From Phycomyces nitens (lineage: Eukaryota; Mucoromycota; Mucoromycetes; Mucorales; Phycomycetaceae): a DNA stretch of 64,000 nucleotides. Location of the stretch: positions 558,001-622,000 of the forward strand of contig JAHRBC010000004.1 in the NCBI GenBank assembly GCA_022702545.1, in the 5' to 3' direction. Under the pieces are notes generated by a model. That model worked only from the letters and a program-made list of their open reading frames with translations. It did not search any database and was not told the origin of the DNA. Made by a program: the position numbers and the translations under genes. This document shows positions 11,360 to 23,600 of the stretch, piece by piece. Numbering within the stretch: position 1 is the stretch's first letter; every line of letters starts with the position of its first letter.

Positions 11360-11845
11360 TTCTTCTCGCATACTTTCACAAGTATTGTCTTTCATTCATA
11401 ATAGATTGCAATATCTAGCTCCTTGATATTTTTAGAGCCATAGTACTCTTGCCCTTACTATCTGACCAAGATGTGTCTATATATTCTCAATCTGGCTGAA
11501 ATCTAAGCTGTTTAATAGAAATACCATTACTGGCACATCTTGAGTCTTCTTTCACTTTTCTACAAGCTTTGATTTTTGTACTGAGCATTATACTGTCGAT
11601 AAATAAAATTTGCTGTTCTTTCAATTTTTTTTTCACAAAAATGAAATAAGTTTTCTTCTTGACAGATCCATATATGCTTGCTGTATAAGTATGCCCTTGA
11701 TCGTCTTAAAGGACTTACTGCTTCTGTCCATAAAAATTACTAGAGCATAATGGAGCTTCCACCAAGCTGCATTATTGGCTTTCAATAATATGTTTTATAA
11801 CCTTGGTGCTAAACACTCGTGTTTCTATCTTTTGGAAAAAAGATT
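11360..11845 (-). pseudogene. Decayed Tc1/mariner-type transposase, copy 2
   Basis: The minus strand reads NSLDFSQIENI, a stop, then THLGQIVRARV, which aligns with the SPDLNPIENxWTHLxRxVRKRV end of Tc1 transposases. The region is collinear with 3510-4010 (shared words include CTTTTCTACAAGCTTTG and CGTGTTTCTATCTTTT). Multiple stops and indels show it is dead. It ends about 160 bp before the left end of the MULE. Confidence 0.6.
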
Positions 11846-12006
11846 AACTCTTGGCTCATTAGATGACACAATCCCATCTTTGATTAGCTTTCTTGGAATG
11901 ATTAGCAAATCATTGGCTCAATGGCGGTTGTAATGCTCATTCATCAACTTGAAAGTGTATTTTTCGTTTCTTAAAAGATGCGGTTCCAGTAATTCGTTGG
12001 GCATAA

Positions 12007-12015
12007 TAAAAGGCA
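12007..12015 (+). repeat. Left 9-bp target-site duplication of the MULE
   Basis: TAAAAGGCA, identical to 17145-17153. Nine base pairs is the characteristic duplication length for Mutator-like elements. Confidence 0.82.
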
Positions 12016-12110
12016 TAGCGATCTTAGGGGCACGACGTTTTCAGATGGGGCATGACGTTTCTGTTTTACCGGACTTTTTGAAAGTGACTTGTGGTCCGGC
12101 ATCTAGTGCC
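12016..12110 (+). repeat. Left terminal inverted repeat of the MULE
   Basis: Starts TAGCGATCTTAGGGGCACGA and has two tandem GGGGCA(C/T)GACGTTT units, then TTTTACCGGAC and GTGACTTG. It pairs with the right TIR. The first 11 bases are only partly matched; the match is strong from TTAGGGG on. Confidence 0.82.
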
Positions 12111-12269
12111 TGTTCCCAGTTTATGGAATAAAATGTTGTGTCCTGAAAAAGATATTCAAAGACTTTAAATAAAACTTTCTTTTCTTTCGTATACTCATCT
12201 TGTAAGAACTAATCATCTATTGCATCTATTAGTCATTTCCCCGGAGATTACAACAAAATCACTTTTCTC

Positions 12270-15265
12270 ATGACCAACTTGAAATCACAAATACTTTATA
12301 GAACTCGCTTCATTATGAACCCTACCAATAAAGAATCTATTTTTATCGACGGAAAGGAATACTATCCTGTTCAGCAAGCCCTTCCAACCCCACCTCCCAA
12401 TGGCTACCATGACATGACCATGGCAATTGGAAAGATGCAAGAGTATGCCCTTGCCAATAACTTTGTTCTTGCAGTCAAAGACCGTAAACCAACCCGAGTT
12501 TACTTGAAGTGCACCAAGGGTGGACAATATAACACCCGTGGAATCAAAGACGAAGACAGGAAAAGGATTCCCTCGAGTGGAATGACTGGATGCCCTTACC
12601 TTTTGAAGGTTTCCTACAAGAAGGGCATCAAAGGATATCTTCCTTTGAAAGCCACCCACGATATTGAGGCATATCACAATCATCCTCTTGATGATGAGTG
12701 TCTAGAATCGACATTCAAAGGCAGATTATCAAAGGTGACTGTAGACGATGCCAGAGAGATTTTTAGACTTGTCGAGGGTAAAGCCAAAACTCGTGATATT
12801 CAGAAAGCCATCAACGATGATGAACAGTTCGGTCACAAGCTGTATGTTAGTGATATCAACAATATCAAGGCTGCGTTCGCTCGTGCAACTGCTTCTGGCA
12901 TACAGGACACAAGCACCAAGCTCATCAACGATATGGAAGCAAAAGGGTATCAAGCGCGATACAATATCAACGATAATGGATCGCTTGAACAAATCATGTT
13001 CAGTCATCCAAAGATGTTGGAAAGAGCCCGTCGCTTCCCAGAAGTTATGGTAGTGGATGCGACCTATTCTACCAACAATCTGGAGATGCCTCTCATCTGT
13101 GTAGAAGGTGCGCGCAACCTTGGAGGAGAAACACTTAAGTCGTTTCCAATTGCCTTTGCCTGGGTATCCAACGAGCAACAAGGCAGCTACCTTTGGTTTC
13201 TGGAGCAGTTGAAAAGGCTCGTTTTCAGAGACATGCCATCCAACACCTTGTTTGTGACAGACAAATGTGCTGCATTAATGAGTGCCCTTGACATTGTCTT
13301 CCCAGATAATGGCAAACTCTTGTGCTACTGGCATATGCTGAATAGTGTTGAGAAAGTCTTTTCTGGAAAACTAAAGTCTGTGGCTGAGAAGGAGGTGCTG
13401 ATGGAGTATGTCAGTCGTATGATTCACAGTACGGATAAGGAGGAGTTTGATGTGGCCCTCACAAAGTTCAATGCTGTTTCTGCCGGTTTGGATGTAGAGG
13501 ATGGAAAGGAGAAGGTTTCCGCTTCCTTGTATTTCACCAGCAGATGGGTCAAGTGCCGAGAGAAGTGGGCAGAATATTTGACATGCAAGCAAATGCATTT
13601 TGGGTGTACAACAACCCAAAGAGTTGAAAGCGCCCACCAATCTTTGAAAAGAGGAATATCTGCCATCTCTTCTTTGGGGCTAGCTTTCGACGCTGTAGCC
13701 ACATATGTCAACAGGCTCGAAAGAGATTTTAGCGCCATCAAGATCAGAGAATCGAACACTGTCGATATGTTGGTTGGCCAGAACAAGCTACTTGAAAACC
13801 TGTTCAAGAAGGTCTCCAAGCGAGCCTTGCTTGTTCTTGATCAGGAGCTTCGTTTGAAAGGCGGTAACGACAAAGATTGTCTTTGCAAATGCAGATTGGA
13901 GTATGGCTTGCCTTGTCACCATACATTGCCCAATGGAAGAAGCATAGAGCTTACGGACATTCCAGCAAGGTGGATCATCGACCCTGTTGAAAGAGAAGGT
14001 CCGGGAAACACCATCCCAACAAACCCATTGTCTTCTGAGGAGCCAGAAGAGTGGATGAACGAGATCATCAGGATAGAAACCCTCTTTCGCTCTTGTGAGG
14101 GCAGCCAACAAGTTGCCAACCCTATCAAGATCCTAAGTGAAGCTACAGCTGGGTTTGATGGTAAAACTGGTCATCCCGCTATAAAACTTCAGGCCCCAGA
14201 GAATGTGAAGTTCCCTGGAAGGCGTAAGGGCAGCAGTCGCCCAAAGTACTTGCCAAAGGACTTTGGCCGTGCAATCTGGAGAAAGACCAGTATTCTTTCG
14301 GGGCGGGTAAGATATATACATATATATATTGATATGAGAAGATATTAATATTTTTCTAAAATTATAGGCTGGTCTTAAGGCCATGGTTAAGCTGGAAGCC
14401 AGGAGAATTGCTCGAAAAGATGCAACTGCCAAGAATGTGAAGAAAACACAAAAAAATATTAAAAAAATTAAACAAGAGCCTCTCGACCCAGGTAAGAATT
14501 GTTTGTTTTTCAAGGATAATTTACTGCCAAAAACAATACTGATTAATAACCGTACCTTTAGTCGATGCTCCAATCATTAAAGGTTTCAAGAGACCAGCAA
14601 CTGCCCAAGATGAATACGAGTACGAACATCGTACATCTGTTGGCAAAAGGGTCAAGTATGAGCCAACCTTTCCTGTCTCGAAAGAGATATCAAATGATGT
14701 CAAGGGTGGGTTTAACCCAATTCCTGACGGATGGTGTGGATTTCGTGTGCTGGCACACTTGATTTACAAGGATCAAAACAAGTTCCCGCTTGTAAAAAGG
14801 GACATGCTTGCTGCACTTCCTCAGCACAGCGTGCTTTATTCTAGTACCTTTGGTACAGATATCAAACAATTGGAGGAAATTGTAAGACACGGGTCTGATA
14901 TCAACAGCAGCAACAACAACAATAGCAACAACAACACACCAATCCCAGCATGCTTAGATGCCAGTATGTGGTTTAGCACACCCGACTGTGCTCAGCTAGC
15001 TGCGGATACTTACCAAAGACCAGTATGCGTCTATTCAGACAACCAGTCAATTCCTTCCGCCTCTTTCCTACCTTTTGGCATTCCAAAAAACAACAAACAA
15101 AGCATCCAACCTCTGATCTTGAATCACGTTAACAATAACCACTGGACAACTGTCAGCCTATCTAGAAACACCTTAGAAAATGGCCGACCATATCATCACT
15201 GTTCTTTCTTGGATGCCAACGGAATAACATTCCGGATAACTTTGATAGTTATTGGAACAAACTGA
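12270..15265 (+). CDS. MULE transposase fused to an OTU-like cysteine protease domain
   Basis: Exons 12270-14306, 14368-14491 and 14562-15265 (954 aa as read). The N-terminal FAR1/WRKY-GCM1-type zinc fold shows YLKCTKGG, TGCPYLLKV and HNHPL. The MULE catalytic core has Asp in VMVVDATYSTN, Asp in LFVTDKCAALMSALD followed by CYWHM, and Glu in ESAHQSLKRG. A SWIM-type finger follows (CLCKCRLEYGLPCHH). After two introns comes an OTU fold: IPDGWCGFRVLAHLIY holds the catalytic Cys and LNHVNNNHWTTV the His, separated by a Ser/Asn-rich stretch. At about 15221 one base appears to be missing. Another frame continues the protein to a stop at 15352-15354, so the last 40 or so residues are replaced. A start at the in-frame ATG 12315 is also possible. 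The protease may process or deubiquitinate host or self proteins; this is inference. Confidence 0.87.
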
Positions 15266-16738
15266 AAGAATTCAACAAACATGATCGCAGAAATGCCATG
15301 CTCTCTCTTTCCTCACATCCAGATGAAATTGTCGATCTCACCAACATTACTTAACTTTTCTATATTTATCTCTTTTATTTTTTGTATTTCTTTTATTCTT
15401 TATTCTTATTATTAATATCATACTTATCTTTTACTTTATTAGCTAGACTTCTCATAAATATATCAATTATATCAATTTGTTTCTTTGTATTAATCAAGTC
15501 CATCGCTCACAAGCTTAATGATTTTCTGTACTGCCTTTGCATGAAAACTATTCGTGGGAATTTGTTTACCCTGCTAATTACAAACACAATCAACAAATCA
15601 CAGCTCATAAATTAAGATTTATGTTACACTGATCGATCAAAATCTCTTTGAGATATGCGATACCTTGAGTATTCAAGTGATTATTCAATCATTTCAAGAG
15701 ATATATCAATGTAATTTAAGCATAAATAGCCATAATATATTAAAGTGTATAAACAAATTTTCATTTGATTATAATCACTCAATTATGAGAAAATGATTAT
15801 AATATGTGAAAATTTTGGATTTTATCAATGAAAAAATAAAATGTATTTGGTTGTAGAATCACTTTTTACTCATTTATTTTTTATCAAACTTTTGCAGTAT
15901 CTATATATTACTTATAGATTTTTGAATTTCTAATTTGTTTGACAATTTTTAGATATTTTTTTATTTTTTATATTTTTGATGAAATATCTCTTGAATATAT
16001 TGCAATGAAATACAAGAAAGACATTTTAAAACAAGAATCAAAATAAAAAATAAAAAATAAAAACAGGTATGTTATGTAAGAAATATATATCTATAACCGT
16101 GTAAACTTTTATAGACCTGCAAGCCATCAATGGCATCTGTTCATCATCAAAGTTTTCAGAAAATGTCTAGTTTGCATGGATTATTTTATTTTATACATAA
16201 ATCGCAGAAAATGATAAATATATGATTCTAATTTCAGGTTAAGCCACAAAATGCTTACTCATCAACCCATAAATGTATTTCATTTGTCTACGGAATTTGA
16301 ACACATCACAATATTCGCAAATATTAGATTTTCTTCAGACAAAGTCTTTTCTTTCACTTGATAGTTACAGTGAGAATATATAGTATAAAAAAGTATAATA
16401 TACCAAATTATTATAATATAATATAATAATTATTTTAAATACTCTAAATGTAAATGTGAAGCGCAATACATATTTATTTTCGATTATCAAATCCATTGAA
16501 AATATTTGCGAAACTAATTGATACTTTTTTGTTGTTTTTCGTGATTTACTGTGACACCACATATTTCTTGATGCTACACAACATGTCTCATTAGACTTTG
16601 CCTAACATAAATACTATGAAAAAAATTCATATTTAAGAATAAAGCAGCTATTATAATAGTTGAATATGTTTTAAAAAGATATACACTATCTTAAAATTTA
16701 TTTTTAATAAAAATAACGAGTAAGATCATTTCGTTATT
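15266..16738. other. 3' non-coding part of the MULE
   Basis: Very AT-rich. The shifted tail frame of the transposase ends at 15354. No second gene (such as a mudrB-like ORF) is visible. Confidence 0.6.
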
Positions 16739-16840
16739 GGGCACGATATTTTGAATTTTTTTAACTCAGATAACTCTGGATGGGAGCAGACGTTTCTTGG
16801 GACTCGACATTTTAAGCGGGCACGACGTTTCTTGATAGGA
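16739..16840 (+). repeat. Internal TIR-like cluster in the MULE
   Basis: Contains GGGCACGATATTTTG, GGGAGCAGACGTTTCTTGG, GGGACTCGACATTTTAAG and GGGCACGACGTTTCTTG, which are the same units as the MULE ends. They are in left-end orientation, inverted relative to the right TIR at 17079-17144. Together with the right TIR they bracket a segment of about 400 bp. Confidence 0.7.
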
Positions 16841-17039
16841 TATACAATCTTCAGATATCATGGTGTTTGGATGTTTTCATAAAGTTTGTTACCACAATAT
16901 ACACTCAATGGCACAAATATACATTGAGAATACAAACTAAAGTTAATATTCCACCTCCATTATGAATTAGAATCCTTTTTAACGCATGTCATTTATAGAA
17001 GAAATATTGCAGTGTTAGGGACCAGATCTATTTGTTAGA

Positions 17040-17144
17040 CACCGGACAGCAAGTCACAATTAAAATGTCCGGTAAAATCAAAATGTCGTGCCCGCTCAAA
17101 AACGTCGTGCCCCATCCAGAAACGTCGTGCCCCTAATATTAGCG
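17040..17144 (-). repeat. Right terminal inverted repeat of the MULE
   Basis: Read on the minus strand it starts CGCTAATATTAGGGGCACGA with three GGGGCACGACGTTT-like units, then ATTTTACCGGAC and GTGACTTG, matching the left TIR. Confidence 0.84.
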
Positions 17145-17153
17145 TAAAAGGCA
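17145..17153 (+). repeat. Right 9-bp target-site duplication of the MULE
   Basis: TAAAAGGCA, identical to 12007-12015. Confidence 0.82.
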
Positions 17154-20100
17154 AATAAAGGAAAACGGACTTTTTTTTTGTATGCGACTGACTGGTGAAG
17201 CGAAAGTAAGATGATTGCTTTTAAAAACATATACAATAATTCTTTATATACTCTAAATATTCTTGAAAATATTGGAATAAAAGCCATGAATTGATAATCA
17301 CAGTATTCCAAGGTCTATCTTTGTGTGTGTATATACAGGATCTAGAGGTATTGTCGTCGAATTACATTCTTGAGACAATACATCTTTTATTATATATTGA
17401 GCTAAAGTTGGTCTGTGCTGAATGACTCAAAGTTGTAAAAAAAAAAGCGACTTGTTAATCTAATATTTAATAACAGAAGGATCATTTTGCCTGAATTGCT
17501 ATCAAAAGGGACATTTTGCAGGGGTTTCGGAAATTGGTATGCATTGAGTACAGATATTTTAAGATGATGCTGAATATGAAATCCCCATGTAAAATTCATG
17601 GTAGAATAAACAGCTAGGAAATTGTCTTTGCAAATAAGCTGTGCTATAAGACGTTTTACTTTACAGATTAAAACAGTGATTAATAAAAGAAGTTGAGCCA
17701 TGTACTGATTCAAGACAGTCAATCAATTAATTAATAAATAAATAAAAAAGTGGTTGGGGTTGGAAAGGCAATCAATCAATCAATATCATTCCTCAATGGT
17801 CTGTGAGTTGGCTACACTATTCCTTGTTTATTTACCAAGTTTATCCAATTTTCTTTTGCCTTTATTTAAACTAGATTTTGGGCTGTAATAAATGAATAAG
17901 CCCACATAGATACATAAAGAGCTTATGTTGATAAAGGCAGGCTGTTGTAGGAGTCCAAATACCAATATGCTTGGTGATATCAATGATAAGCTGGACGATA
18001 ACAAAAATATAAATATATATATATTTTTGAACATTTCTGCTTTTATTATCTACGAAACCTTTGAAACTATTTATTGCTCGCTCTATAAAACGAACAAAGG
18101 GTTGGTCTTGTACAAAAAGACAAAAAGTTCTATTTGTGTTTTATTTGGTCATGTCAAAATAAATAGCCCCTACCAATGCTCTGATATCAATTTGAATGCA
18201 ATGCAGGTAAAAAGGTTTCACGAAGAATGAGTGTTACAATAGTACGTAAGACTAGAACACGTCGAGGCATTCATGGCTGAGCAGGTGTGATATACTTGGA
18301 ACTATTTGACAATGGTCAACCCAGATTTGTTCTGCCTAGGTGTTATGCATAGGCTGAGACTATGATTGTAGATGCTGCAATGGAGTATTGTTGGATTAAG
18401 AATAATCCAAGACAGAATAAAGTCCAACTGGATTTTCAAGAGATTGTGTTCACAAGAGGCTATGAATAATACATTGATTTTATATAGAAAAGAGAGAATG
18501 CCGTTTCTTAAAGATGTCATATCTTTGGCAGATATGACCCTTGAAACTTGACACTATCTCCTTTGTGTTGTTACTTTGGTTATTGCCCCTGATTGCCATA
18601 TGATGAAAAAATATAAGATTTTCAAGGTTTGTTTGGTGATCTCAAGGTATCAGTATATTTAATCAACATAAACCGTTTATGGACTATTGATTCCTCCCCC
18701 CCATTCATTTAGAGGCTTCTTGACTGGGTTATGTAGCCCAAGTGTAACATGCCGGGCATTTCGATTGCCCAACGACAAAAACAGTCTGAATATTGACCTT
18801 TTCTTGCATTTGGGACTGTCTCTGCTTCATTTGCCAAGAAGTATTTGACGTTTGTATGAGATTATCAAAAAGTAGATGCAGATATGATTTATTGGCCATA
18901 TCAAGTGAGGATATTCTGGCTGATATTTTATGCTAGAATTCCTTGGCGTTTTTTTTTTCAAGAGCATCAGACTCTCTCTCTCTCTCTGTATCTCTCTATA
19001 AAAACACAATGGGTTACTGATTATATTGCAAACCATGTCATCCTTATCATAATGACTATTGATGTCTGTTGGTTTCTGAATGGCGCCCAAAGACTTAATC
19101 CCAATGAACAATAAATGAACTGATTTCCGTAACTAGAGAGTGTGTAACACCCGACAAAACATAGTCCCGGTAGGGATCAACTGGAGAGAGGCTCAACAGT
19201 TGGCCATGGGGATATGGCCCCAAACTGACGTTTTTGCCCCGTCTCCCCTTTTTCTGTTGGTGAATAGGGCAAGGAAGAAGTACCGATTGAATGGACTGGC
19301 TATCTTTATGGCTTGTGATTTATAGTGTACAAACGGTCTGGCGTTTTCAAAAATAAACAATAATGATTAGAAGCGATAGAAATGGGGATTGAAACAGCGA
19401 TATGATGGGCCTTTGCGTCTTTACAAGACATGAAAGGCTTCAGAATCTCTGGGGCTAAAATTATGTTAATTGTTGGGTTGGAAATCTCAAGACAGTATTG
19501 GGTGTGGGGATGATGGAATTGGACATTATCAGTAATTGTAATGCGCTTAAAGTACTCAGCGACCTTTGTGTTGTTGTTTGGGTTTGAACTGAGGATTATG
19601 CTTCAAATATGAAGAGGTCCTTTTGGGACTGCTAAATTTCGAACAAAACCCTTTCGCAAGTATTCCAAGAGAACAAAGTGAATTTGGTATGAATGTCATC
19701 GATCGACGCCTGGGGTTTATGTAGAGGTTCCACAAGCCCAGAACGACCAATTCAACAAAAAAGGCCTTTAACCTGGATCCAAATATTCTCTGCTACAATC
19801 AATGCAATTGAGTTTTTTGTTCTCTCTGTATTTTTTTTTAGGCTGTTATTACATTAAGCTTTTTTTTTTATATATATAATATGAAATTGCTTTATTCTTT
19901 ATTTTAAAAAGGCTAAAATACTATCATCTCAGATACAAGAGGATTCCTATGAAATCTACCATATCATCTTCAAGAGTGTAATTGTTAATGTTTAAAAAAC
20001 CAATGTATTTTTTTGGGGGTGACCAACAAAAATATTATCTTGATATATAAATAACCATTTTGACCACTCAAAGAGCAATGGCTTTAATATATTTAAAAAA

Positions 20101-20656
20101 GACCATCAAGGGTTTTTTGGGGTTCAAGGTCTGTATAGATGGGCAGATTATATAATACCACACCAGGTTTTCAGTGCCAGTTCTCCGATCTAAAATAAGA
20201 GGCAAAAAAGGTGGATTTGCCCCGACCCAAAAAAAATGGGAGAAATCCGTTGGCTGAATTGGGGGACAAAATGTTTTAATATAAAAATAATAACAATAAT
20301 AATAATAATAATAATTTTTTTTTAGTTAAATAAGACACTCCATCTTGCAAGGGTTTCCAGCCGTCTTTTTCTTTTTCTTCTTCTTCTTTATCTACTTATT
20401 CTTTTTTTTGGGGAAAAAGAGGAATAGTTAGGGACTATCAAAAGAAAAACAAAAACACACACTTCTTTACTGTACAGAACATATATCACCAAACAAGCAA
20501 AAAGAAGTCCTCTCTATTCAAAGCATTTAATTCATACAACTTACCTGACAGTAAGACATCCATTAAAAGCAGTCAACCCCATATTCAACCAAAAAAAAAC
20601 AACCCCTTTTTCCATCTAGACCCAAAAAATCTCCTTCTCTTCATCAAATATCACAA
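17154..20656. other. Gene-poor region and FAS upstream DNA
   Basis: No gene is supported in 17154-20300. Two neighbouring minus-strand ORFs with hydrophobic stretches (17402-17722 and 17828-18034) have no recognisable motif. From about 20280 the sequence becomes rich in pyrimidine tracts, TTC repeats and oligo-A/C tracts up to the FAS start codon. That is typical of a strong fungal promoter and 5' UTR. No TATA box or operator can be assigned with confidence. Confidence 0.5.
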
Positions 20657-23600
20657 ATGGATCCCAAAACACATCAGGCACACCAGCAGATCCTCCGTCC
20701 GCTATCGGTCAAACAGAACAAGACAGAGGTCTCGATCCTTGTCCCAGCAGACATCTGGGTATCTGCCGAACAGCTCAAGGAAGAGTTCCCTGCCCCGACC
20801 GATGAATTTGAAGAAGAAATGGCGCCCATTGAGCTCTCAGCGCGCTTCATGGAATATGCTGCAACCCGCGCATCAAAGGAACAGCAGTTTCTCCCAGTAG
20901 CACGGACCAGCTTCATCGATTTTGGCGCACAGTACCTCAAGAACAACGATGTACATGCCATTACTCGCGACCTTCCCCTCGATTCTAGAAAGGTAGTCAT
21001 CCGTGCCTACTATGCATCCCTCGTCGTTCTCCGGGAGCACAAGACCCTGTCAGCACAAGAAATTAAGCCAGTACAATCGGCTCTTTTTGCTGCTGCCTCC
21101 CGTGGTGACACCAAGCTTTTTGCTATCTTTGGTGGCCAAGGTAATATCGAGGAGTACTTTGATGAACTCGAAGATATCTGGACCACATACAACGGCCTTG
21201 TCAAGACATTTGTCGAGCGCATGGCCGGCGTTCTCACAGAGTACGCTCGCAGCCCCGAAGCCAGCATCTTCCACTCCAAGGGTCTCAACATCCTTCAGTG
21301 GCTCAACAACCCAGAACTTAGACCTGATCTCCAGTACTTCATCTCTGCCCCTGTCAGTATTCCTCTCATTGGTTTGACCCAACTCCTTCAATACTATGTC
21401 ACCCTTCGCGTCCTGGACCGCACACCCGCAGAAATTAGAGATCTTATCAAGGGTAGGTTTATATTGTTTTTTGTGTCTGTGGAGGGTCAATTGACCCAAG
21501 ATGTGTGGTAGGTTCGACTGGTCACAGCCAAGGTATTATCCCTTCCGTCGTCATTTCTTCCTCTTCAACAGAAGAAGAGTTCTTCAACAACAGTGAAAAG
21601 GCACTCGGTTTGTTGTTTTGGATCGGAACTCGTGCCCAGCAGGGTTACCCCACCACCACACTTAACCCTGCCATTCTCGAGGACTCTGTTAGCAACAATG
21701 AAGGTAGCCCCACCCCCATGCTGTCCATTACTGGCCTTAGAGAGAGCCAGGTAGTCAAGCATCTCCAGACAACAAACTCCCATCTTGCTCCTGACCGTCA
21801 AATCGAGATCACCCTTTTCAACGGCCCTCGTTCGTTTGTCTGCACTGGTCCTCCCCAGTCTCTCTACGGTCTCAACCTCAGTTTGCGCAAACTCAAGGCA
21901 CCCACTGGTCTCGATCAGTCCAGAATCCCCTTTTCTGAACGCAAGATCAAGTTCTCTTCCCGCTTCTTGTCCATCACCGCCGCCTTCCACAGCTCTTATA
22001 TCAAGCACACTGTGCCAACCATTGTCAAGGATGTCGAGCGTCACAACCTTCGCTTCAATGCCAAGGACCTCAAGATGCCAGTCTTTGCCACCGATACAGG
22101 TAAACATTGTGGGGATTCAACATTTTATTTTGGGTAGCCTGCTTGCGCCCTGGGGCGTTGGGGTAAAAATAATAATATAGAGGCAAAATCACTGACGTGA
22201 CTGTTGGTTCTACAGGTGCCGACATGAGTTCATCTTCCGATTTGACACTCGACCTCATCAAGCTCATCTGTTGTCTGCCTGTACACTGGGAAAAGGCTAT
22301 TGCTATCAAGGGGTTGAAGCACATCATTGATTTCGGACCCGGTGGAACCTCTGGTATCGGTGGTTTGACTTACCGCAACAAGGAGGGTACCGGTGTCCAG
22401 ATTGTGTTGGCAGGCGCACTCGAAGGCAACAACCGTGATTTGTCCTACAAGGCAGACTTGTTTGATGCCGATCTGCGTGCTGTTACATATTCCCAGGACT
22501 GGGCAGAGGTCTTCCAACCAAAGTTGGTCAAGATTGCTAGGTAACACATTAGTCATCACAATAGTAACAATCCTGCGCACGGTTCACTTATGTAATTATT
22601 AGCAACGGTCGTATTCATATTGACACCCGTATGTCGCGTTTGTTGGGTAAGCCCCCCATGATGGTTGCAGGTATGACTCCTTCTACTGCAAACGAAAAGT
22701 TCGTCTCGGCTGTCATGAACGCTGGCTACCATGTCGAACTTGCTGGTGGTGGACAGAACAACGAGAAGAAGCTCCGCGACAAGGTCGACAGCATCATGAA
22801 GCTTACTCGTGCTGGTGAGGGTATTACTCTCAACATCATCTTCCTCAACGTCCGTCAGTGGGGTTTCCAATACCCTCTTATCCAAGTCATGCGTCGCCAG
22901 GGTCTTCCTATGGAAGGTCTCTGTATCGCTGCCGGTGTTCCCAGTCTTGACGTCGCCAACGAGATCATTGAGAATCTCCAGAGCGCTGGTATCCGTCACC
23001 TTGCCTTGAAGCCCGGAAGCACAGACACCATCCGTCAGGTAAAATTATCAATTAAGTTGTGATCATCTAAAACTTACATTCATGTCCTTAGACCATTGCC
23101 ATTGCCGCTGCTAACCCAACCATGCCCATCATTATGGAATGGACCGGTGGTCGTGCTGGTGGTCACCACAGTTTCGAAGACATTCATCAACCTATCCTCG
23201 AGACCTACGCTGCCATTCGTCGCCAACCCAACATTGTTCTTGTTGCCGGATCTGGTTTCGGTGGTGCCGACGATACTTTGCCTTACATGACTGGTGACTG
23301 GGCACTCAAGTTCGACTATCCTCCCATGCCCTTTGACGGTATCTTGTTCGGTTCCCGCATGATGGTCTGCAAGGAAGGTCTTGCTTCCGATGCTGCCAAG
23401 CAGGCTATGGTAGATGCCCCTGGTGTAGATGATGCTGATTGGGAAAAGACCTACAAGGGTCCTGCTGGTGGAATTATCACCGTTCGTTCCGAGTTGGGTG
23501 AGCCTATTCACAAGGTTGCCACTCGTGGTGTTCGCCTCTGGAAGGAGTTGGATGAGACCATCTTTGGTTTGCCCAAGGATAAGCGTCTCCCTGCTCTTTT

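Larger units (their letters stand above)
12016..17144 (+). mobile_element. Mutator-like (MULE) DNA transposon, about 5.1 kb, with OTU-type protease module
   Basis: Bounded by an exact 9-bp target duplication and by long terminal inverted repeats of roughly 100 bp (12016-12110 and the reverse complement of 17040-17144). Both TIRs contain tandem copies of a roughly 20-bp unit with core GGGGCACGACGTTT (two on the left, three on the right), followed by TTTTACCGGAC. Inside are a spliced transposase gene (12270-15265) and about 1.7 kb of AT-rich 3' non-coding DNA. The intact TSD argues for an insertion that is not very old. A frameshift near the end of the ORF suggests this copy may no longer be fully functional. 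Confidence 0.88.

Noticed and set aside
17402..18034. Two adjacent minus-strand ORFs with hydrophobic stretches, possibly parts of a membrane protein
   Set aside because: No conserved motif, biased AT-rich codons and no splice junction that joins them convincingly.
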